Below, piece after piece: positions 4,868 through 8,743 of a stretch of DNA of 8,743 nucleotides (positions are counted from its first letter, which is position 1; every line of letters begins with the position of its first letter). The notes under the pieces were generated by a model. It had not been told where the DNA came from. It did not search any database and saw only the letters and a list, made by a program, of their open reading frames with translations. This DNA comes from Spirochaetaceae bacterium (GTDB taxonomy: Bacteria > Spirochaetota > Spirochaetia > Treponematales > Breznakiellaceae): NCBI GenBank assembly GCA_031279895.1, contig JAITHR010000076.1, positions 1-8,743 on the forward strand, in the 5' to 3' direction. Position numbers and translations under genes: made by a program.

Positions 4868-6682
4868 AGCGCCGGCGCCTTCCGATGTGTTTTCGTTTTC
4901 GTTTTCTTTTTCGTTAAGAGGGCGGACGGGATTTTTCGCGGCTGCAAGGGACGTACCTTTTTTGATGGGGCTCGCGCCCTTTTTAAGGGGGCTCGCGCCT
5001 TTTTTGGGGGGAGGCTCAAAGCCGTTCCACTCAGGGGGCGGCGGGCTTTCCGTGTAGGCCAGGCAGCGGGCAAGGAGGATTTCGGCGCTGCGGTCTTCGT
5101 GCAGAATAATAAGGGCTTTCTTAAACTGCTGGGCCGCATCCTCGAATGACCTATGGTAGTACAGGGCCATTCCCTCGTGATAGTAGCCCCAGGCCTTTGC
5201 TTCCGGCGCCGTTACGCTCCGGCGCACCGCGTAAATCTTCACCCCCCGGCCCTTTATTTCCACACAGTCAATAAGCCGGACCGGTAGTTTCGGCTCCCGC
5301 TGCTTGATGTTCTCATAGAGGGCGTCGGCAATGAGAAGCTCCTCCTGGTAGACTCCGGCAAGGTCGGCCAAAGCCGCCGCCACCGCCACCGTGTCGCCCA
5401 GCATGGTATAGTCCATTTTCCGTTGACTCCCGATGTTTCCCACCGTGGCGTTTCCGTAATTGACGCCGATGCCCAGAGCGAAATCCGGCTTCCCCAGCTC
5501 CTCCTGGCGCCGGTTAAAGGCTTTGAGCGCCTCGATCATGTCGAGCGCCGCAAATACCGCCTGCGCCGGATCGTCCTCCCGCTTCACCGGCGCGCCCCAG
5601 AAAGCGGCAAGGCCGTCGCCCACGTATTTATCCACCATGCCGTTGCGCTTCATAACGATTTCCACCTGATCCGAAAGATACCGGTTAAGGGTGCGCACGA
5701 TCTCGTCCGGCCCAAGGCGTCGGGAGAGGGCGGAGAAGCCTTTGACGTCTGAAAAAAGCACCGCCAGCTCCTTCGTCTCTCCGGCAAGGGCCGCGTCCGG
5801 CCCGCCTGAAAACTTGTCAACCGTGTCTTTGGGCACATATTTCTGGAAGACCCCCTTTATCCGCCGCTCCTTGCGCTCCGAGATAGCCGCGTTAAACCCG
5901 TAGGCTTTAAGCCCCTTATAAAGCAGCTCGAAGCGCGCCATCATGCCGTTAAAGCTATGGGCCAGCGCTCCGCTCTCGTCCGGATAGACTACCGCTGCCC
6001 GTGCGCCCGCATCCATGCGCTCGGCAATCTCTTTCACGGTGTTCGTAAGGGCGTTTAAGGGCTTGGAGAGGCGTCGGGCAAGGAGGCACAGGAGCAGGCC
6101 CCCTATGAAAAGGGATCCGCCCGCACCTATAAGCGCCCGCGGTATCATGTCCGTGAGTTCCCGATAGAGGGAGACCCGTTCCACGCTTATAACGACGTGC
6201 CACCCGAAGGGGATACAGTAAAAGACGGAGACCGTCCGGGCTTTCCCGTCAATGAAAGCGCGGACGGTCTCTTCTTCGGAGTCTTCAAGGATTCGGAGGA
6301 GCGGCTCCCGCTCGTTCGCTCTGATTTCAAGGGGCGCGGTGCTTGCGGTGAGGTTTCCCCATGCGTCCACCGCGAAGATGATTTCCCCCTCTCCGGTTAT
6401 AAGTGTCCGGGCGCGGGTAAAAAGGTCCTGCGCCGCGGCGCTGACCATTTCGGGACGTTCGGCATACTGGTTTTCCATAAGGAGCAGCCATTTCTCTTCT
6501 GCGTAGGCTCTCAGGTCCCGGGCTTTAAGATCAAAAAGCTCGCGGTTTATCCGGTCTATGCCGCGAGCCGCCGCCGTGAAACCCGCGACGCCGGAGAGCA
6601 GCAGGGTAACGGCAAAGAAGGGCAGTACCACAAGGATAATGGTAAGACGTATCCGCATATCCCTAGTGTATGCCAAGAGCAT
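4862..6682 (-). CDS. Membrane class III adenylate/guanylate cyclase with HAMP, catalytically altered
   Basis: The 606-residue product has a membrane segment (about 11-34), a periplasmic sensor region (35-180) of no recognised type, a second membrane segment (183-201), HAMP (about 200-255), a linker, a class III cyclase domain (about 302-485), a TPR-like segment (498-545) and a Lys/Pro-rich tail. In the cyclase domain the metal aspartates D312 (LFSDVKGFS) and D356 ([13 protein letters not shown]) and the adenine-selecting residues K352 and D424 (MDYTMLGD) are present. The normal GDTVN-x3-R motif instead reads [10 protein letters not shown], so A433 and A437 replace the transition-state Asn and Arg. 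Cyclic AMP synthesis is therefore doubtful; it may act as a nucleotide-binding or allosteric partner, or be degenerating. The start is uncertain: ATG 6682 has no good ribosome binding site, while ATG 6658 (MRIRLTII) follows AGGG closely. It is probably co-transcribed with the MCP gene, 35 bp upstream. Confidence 0.88.
   Translation of the reverse strand: MLLAYTRDMRIRLTIILVVLPFFAVTLLLSGVAGFTAAARGIDRINRELFDLKARDLRAYAEEKWLLLMENQYAERPEMVSAAAQDLFTRARTLITGEGEIIFAVDAWGNLTASTAPLEIRANEREPLLRILEDSEEETVRAFIDGKARTVSVFYCIPFGWHVVISVERVSLYRELTDMIPRALIGAGGSLFIGGLLLCLLARRLSKPLNALTNTVKEIAERMDAGARAAVVYPDESGALAHSFNGMMARFELLYKGLKAYGFNAAISERKERRIKGVFQKYVPKDTVDKFSGGPDAALAGETKELAVLFSDVKGFSALSRRLGPDEIVRTLNRYLSDQVEIVMKRNGMVDKYVGDGLAAFWGAPVKREDDPAQAVFAALDMIEALKAFNRRQEELGKPDFALGIGVNYGNATVGNIGSQRKMDYTMLGDTVAVAAALADLAGVYQEELLIADALYENIKQREPKLPVRLIDCVEIKGRGVKIYAVRRSVTAPEAKAWGYYHEGMALYYHRSFEDAAQQFKKALIILHEDRSAEILLARCLAYTESPPPPEWNGFEPPPKKGASPLKKGASPIKKGTSLAAAKNPVRPLNEKENENENTSEGAGAL
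4889..5005 (-). repeat. Repeat-coded tail of the cyclase gene
   Basis: Positions 4943-5005 are three 21-bp units encoding [14 protein letters not shown] and KKGTSLA (residues 560-580). Positions about 4889-4915 are a short AAACG-type repeat encoding EKENENEN (591-598). The tail lies outside the cyclase and TPR-like domains, is strongly charged and probably disordered. On the opposite strand the second repeat gives a T-rich tract just beyond the murA stop. Confidence 0.75.
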
Positions 6683-6697
6683 AGGTCTGGCAACCCG

Positions 6698-6713
6698 CCC
6701 GCGCTCCCGCGGG
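6698..6713 (-). other. Hairpin between the MCP and cyclase genes
   Basis: CCCGCG (6698-6703) pairs with CGCGGG (6708-6713) around a 4-nt loop, starting 5 bp after the MCP stop codon. No T tract follows on the minus strand, so it is more likely an intercistronic mRNA structure than a strong terminator. It could tune cyclase expression relative to the MCP. Confidence 0.4.
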
Positions 6714-6717
6714 TCAT

Positions 6718-8466
6718 CTACTCCAAACCGGTTACATGGGCCTGCTCAAGGAAAGACGCGATGTTCCCGCTTGCCAGTTTTACCCGGTGCGCCAGTCGGG
6801 TTACTTCCTCCGACGTGTTCCGAAGCTCGGTTATGTCTTCGTGAATCGAGACGCTCTGCCGGTTTATAACCTCGGTCCCCTCCCGCACGCGGCTTGTCAT
6901 CTCCTGAATGGTCTGGAGCGCCGTGAGTATCCGGCCCCCGCCGGACGCCTGCTCGGTAACCGCGTGATCCACCGCCGCGAAAGAACTCTCAAGCGTCTTA
7001 ATCTCCGTGAAAATCGTGTCCATTGCCGCCACGGTTTCGCGGGAAGCGCCGTCTATTTTCCCGATGGCCAGCTCAAGTTTCCGTATCTCCGTGGAAATAC
7101 CCTCGGACTCTTTACCGGACATCTCCGCAAGCTTCCGTATCTCCAACGCCACCACCGCGAACCCCTTGCCCGCTTCCCCGGCGTGCGCCGCCTCGATAGC
7201 CGCGTTCATCGCAAGGATATTGGTCTTTGCCGCAATGTCCGCGATAGTCTTGTTGGCGTCTTGCAGCGTGGCGGACTGGGCGCGCATCTGCGCCACCTCA
7301 TACGCCAGCCTGCTTAAAAGCGTATGCCCCGCGGCTGAAGACTTGCCCAGCGTGTCCGCTGTCCGGCTCACGGTTCCCGAGGCCAGCCGGATAGAGTCGA
7401 TATTCTCCACCATCTCTTCAATCGCCGCGGACGACCGGTCGATACGCTCCCCCTGGGTATGCACCGCCTTTTCCAGCTCGTCGATGGATCGGGCGATTTC
7501 CTCTATGGCCCCGGAGGTGTGCGCCGCCGACGTAAGCTGGGACTCGGAGCGGGTTTGCATCGCGTCCATGTCGCCGGTTATGGACCCCAGGGCGTTACAG
7601 GATTCCTTAAGCACCGTATTGAGCCTGCGCCCTGTGGCGGTCATTTTCCGCAGGTGTTCGTTAAGGTCCCCGATGGCGCTGCGAAGACTGTCCCGTATCC
7701 GTATCAGCGCCGTCTGCATCTCGCCGATCTCGTCCTTTCGGAGCCGGCTTATCCGCACGTCGAAATCGAGCGCCGCAAGGGAGAGCGCGATATTCTTCAC
7801 TTCCCTTATGGGCGCGGCAAAGGACGCCGCGACTTTGAAAGCCAGAATGCCGGTTATAAGGATACTCACCGAAAGGGAAAGCGCGAAAGCAGCAGCGGCC
7901 CGCCGCTCCAGAGCGGTTACAAAGGAAATATCGTAATCCACCGCCAGCACCGCCTTTACCGCGCCGGCCTTCACGATAGGCTGGTAGCCTGAAAAAAACG
8001 TCCCGTACTCGTCGGAAAAAGGCGCCCGGTCAAGCTGGGGAAGACCGGTCTTATACGCCGCGTCAAGCATGGGCGGAATGCTGTTCGGGTCAAAGTCCAC
8101 GAAAATATCCTCCGCACCGCTCTCCTCCGCACTGTCTCCCGAAGAAAACACGAACTGATACGTGCCGCCCGAAGGCGCGCAGAGATAAATATAGGTTATG
8201 GCAAAAGACCGGGCAACGTCGCGCATGGCGGCCACAAGGCTCCAATACTCTTCCGCCCCCTCCAGCCCCCGCTGTTTGAGATACTCCGGCTCCGAAAGAA
8301 CGGGATACCCCCTCTCCAGCATGGTTAATACGCTCGTAAGGGTCGTTCTGTAGGACTGCCTGATATACCGGTTATACTCGCGGTACATAATACTCCCCAC
8401 CCCCAGAGAAATACACACCCCCACCCCGATAAAAACCAAAAAAAACTGCGCTCTCAAACTTCTCAT
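6718..8466 (-). CDS. Methyl-accepting chemotaxis protein with Cache-like sensor
   Basis: The 582-residue transmembrane chemoreceptor senses a ligand outside the membrane and controls CheA/CheW at the cytoplasmic tip. It has a membrane segment at 7-27, a periplasmic region at 28-190 with Cache-like features ([11 protein letters not shown], a [10 protein letters not shown] strand, and [11 protein letters not shown] before the membrane), a second membrane segment (191-211), HAMP (about 210-262), and a long helical signalling domain (about 285-575). The signalling tip is clear: [20 protein letters not shown] then [20 protein letters not shown] (408-448), near the MCP consensus, with Leu441 where Asp is common. 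No C-terminal CheR-binding pentapeptide is seen; the protein ends HVTGLE. ATG 8466 follows AAGGGAG with about 4-nt spacing and gives a normal signal-anchor start. The ligand cannot be told from the sequence. It is the first gene of a likely operon with the downstream cyclase. Confidence 0.93.
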   Translation of the reverse strand: MRSLRAQFFLVFIGVGVCISLGVGSIMYREYNRYIRQSYRTTLTSVLTMLERGYPVLSEPEYLKQRGLEGAEEYWSLVAAMRDVARSFAITYIYLCAPSGGTYQFVFSSGDSAEESGAEDIFVDFDPNSIPPMLDAAYKTGLPQLDRAPFSDEYGTFFSGYQPIVKAGAVKAVLAVDYDISFVTALERRAAAAFALSLSVSILITGILAFKVAASFAAPIREVKNIALSLAALDFDVRISRLRKDEIGEMQTALIRIRDSLRSAIGDLNEHLRKMTATGRRLNTVLKESCNALGSITGDMDAMQTRSESQLTSAAHTSGAIEEIARSIDELEKAVHTQGERIDRSSAAIEEMVENIDSIRLASGTVSRTADTLGKSSAAGHTLLSRLAYEVAQMRAQSATLQDANKTIADIAAKTNILAMNAAIEAAHAGEAGKGFAVVALEIRKLAEMSGKESEGISTEIRKLELAIGKIDGASRETVAAMDTIFTEIKTLESSFAAVDHAVTEQASGGGRILTALQTIQEMTSRVREGTEVINRQSVSIHEDITELRNTSEEVTRLAHRVKLASGNIASFLEQAHVTGLE

Positions 8467-8494
8467 ACCACTCCCTTTTCACCCCGCTCCCCTG

Positions 8495-8523
8495 ACAGTA
8501 TCACCCCGCCCCCACCCCGTCAA
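8495..8523 (-). promoter_or_regulatory. Candidate promoter of the MCP-cyclase operon
   Basis: On the minus strand TTGACG (8523-8518, 5 of 6) is followed after 17 bp by TACTGT (8500-8495). The -10 is weak (3 of 6) but preceded by TGA, an extended -10 TGN element. Transcription would start near 8488, leaving a leader of about 22 nt that includes the AAGGGAG ribosome binding site. The spacer is a G-rich tract resembling that of the murA promoter. Confidence 0.5.
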
Positions 8524-8543
8524 CAGCCTCCGCAGCCTCCGCC

Positions 8544-8743
8544 CCGTCTCCGACGGGTTTAAAAATGGCCGCCTGTTGCTTGAGAGTGGTGCAACACCTT
8601 GTCCGGTTAGGAGGCTGGCTGCTGCCCAGGCGCGGCCCGTCTCCGACGGCTTCAAACATGGCCGCCTGTTTCCTCCAAGTAGTGCAACACCGTGTCCACT
8701 AAGCGGGCTTGTTCCTACTAAGGCGCGGCTACGCTTCGCGCCG
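8544..8743 (-). repeat. Two inverted copies of the dispersed hairpin repeat
   Basis: On the minus strand this region repeats the units seen at 512-723 and 3382-3500. Cores CCGTCTCCGACGG are at 8544-8556 and 8637-8649. The block complementary to ACCGGACAAGGTGTTGCAC is at about 8583-8604 and, more diverged, at 8673-8693. GGCCGCCTGTT and AAACATGGCCGCC blocks match the complement of 3470-3485. The GGCGCG/CGCGCC hairpin sits at the window's right edge, so the cluster probably continues beyond it. The 277-bp stretch 8467-8743 holds the promoter and these repeats; no gene was seen there. Confidence 0.85.

Noticed and set aside
7007..7936. 309-residue plus-strand frame opposite the MCP gene
   Set aside because: It is a Ser/Ala-rich shadow of a well-conserved MCP coding strand in GC-rich DNA, with no domain.

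Overview
The window looks like chromosomal DNA from a spirochaete, most likely a GC-rich gut Treponema. The evidence is indirect: a MurA with aspartate at the catalytic cysteine position, a HAMP-linked class III cyclase, a Cache-type chemoreceptor, exported TPR proteins, and intergenic DNA full of short GC-rich hairpin repeats. No rRNA, tRNA, CRISPR array, transposase or phage gene was seen.

Layout. Positions 1-394 are a tandem array of about 17 units of 21 bp, each with dyad symmetry; it is open in all six frames and is treated here as a repeat, not a gene. Positions 398-1010 are a repeat cluster with 39-bp inverted ends (411-449 and 920-958) enclosing two 104-bp direct repeats. Positions 1011-3231 are a tightly coupled plus-strand operon: an exported TPR protein, a small TPR plus zinc-ribbon-like protein, and a second exported TPR protein paralogous to the first but split by a frameshift. 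Positions 3232-3544 hold another copy of the dispersed repeat. Positions 3545-4867 are murA. It converges on, and overlaps by 6 bp, a minus-strand pair transcribed from the right: a methyl-accepting chemotaxis protein (8466-6718) followed by a HAMP/class III nucleotide cyclase (6682-4862). Positions 8467-8743 hold the minus-strand promoter and two inverted copies of the dispersed repeat.

How the parts fit. The three-gene TPR operon is the least explained coding unit. Two exported paralogues share an N-terminal motif (W-E/Q-R-E, then DAY-GMQ-F-FGYNL) and flank a cysteine-rich cytoplasmic protein. The MCP and cyclase look co-transcribed and are both membrane sensors; the cyclase keeps its metal and purine-selecting residues but has alanine at both transition-state positions (normally Asn and Arg), so it may have weak or no catalysis. 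All three large intergenic spaces share a repeat family with nine exact copies of a 13-bp hairpin core (CCGTCGGAGACGG or its complement). In two cases the repeat stops just before a TTGACGGGG-type -35 element, so the repeats abut the promoters of murA and of the MCP gene.

All calls come from reading the sequence by eye. No database search or folding program was run.
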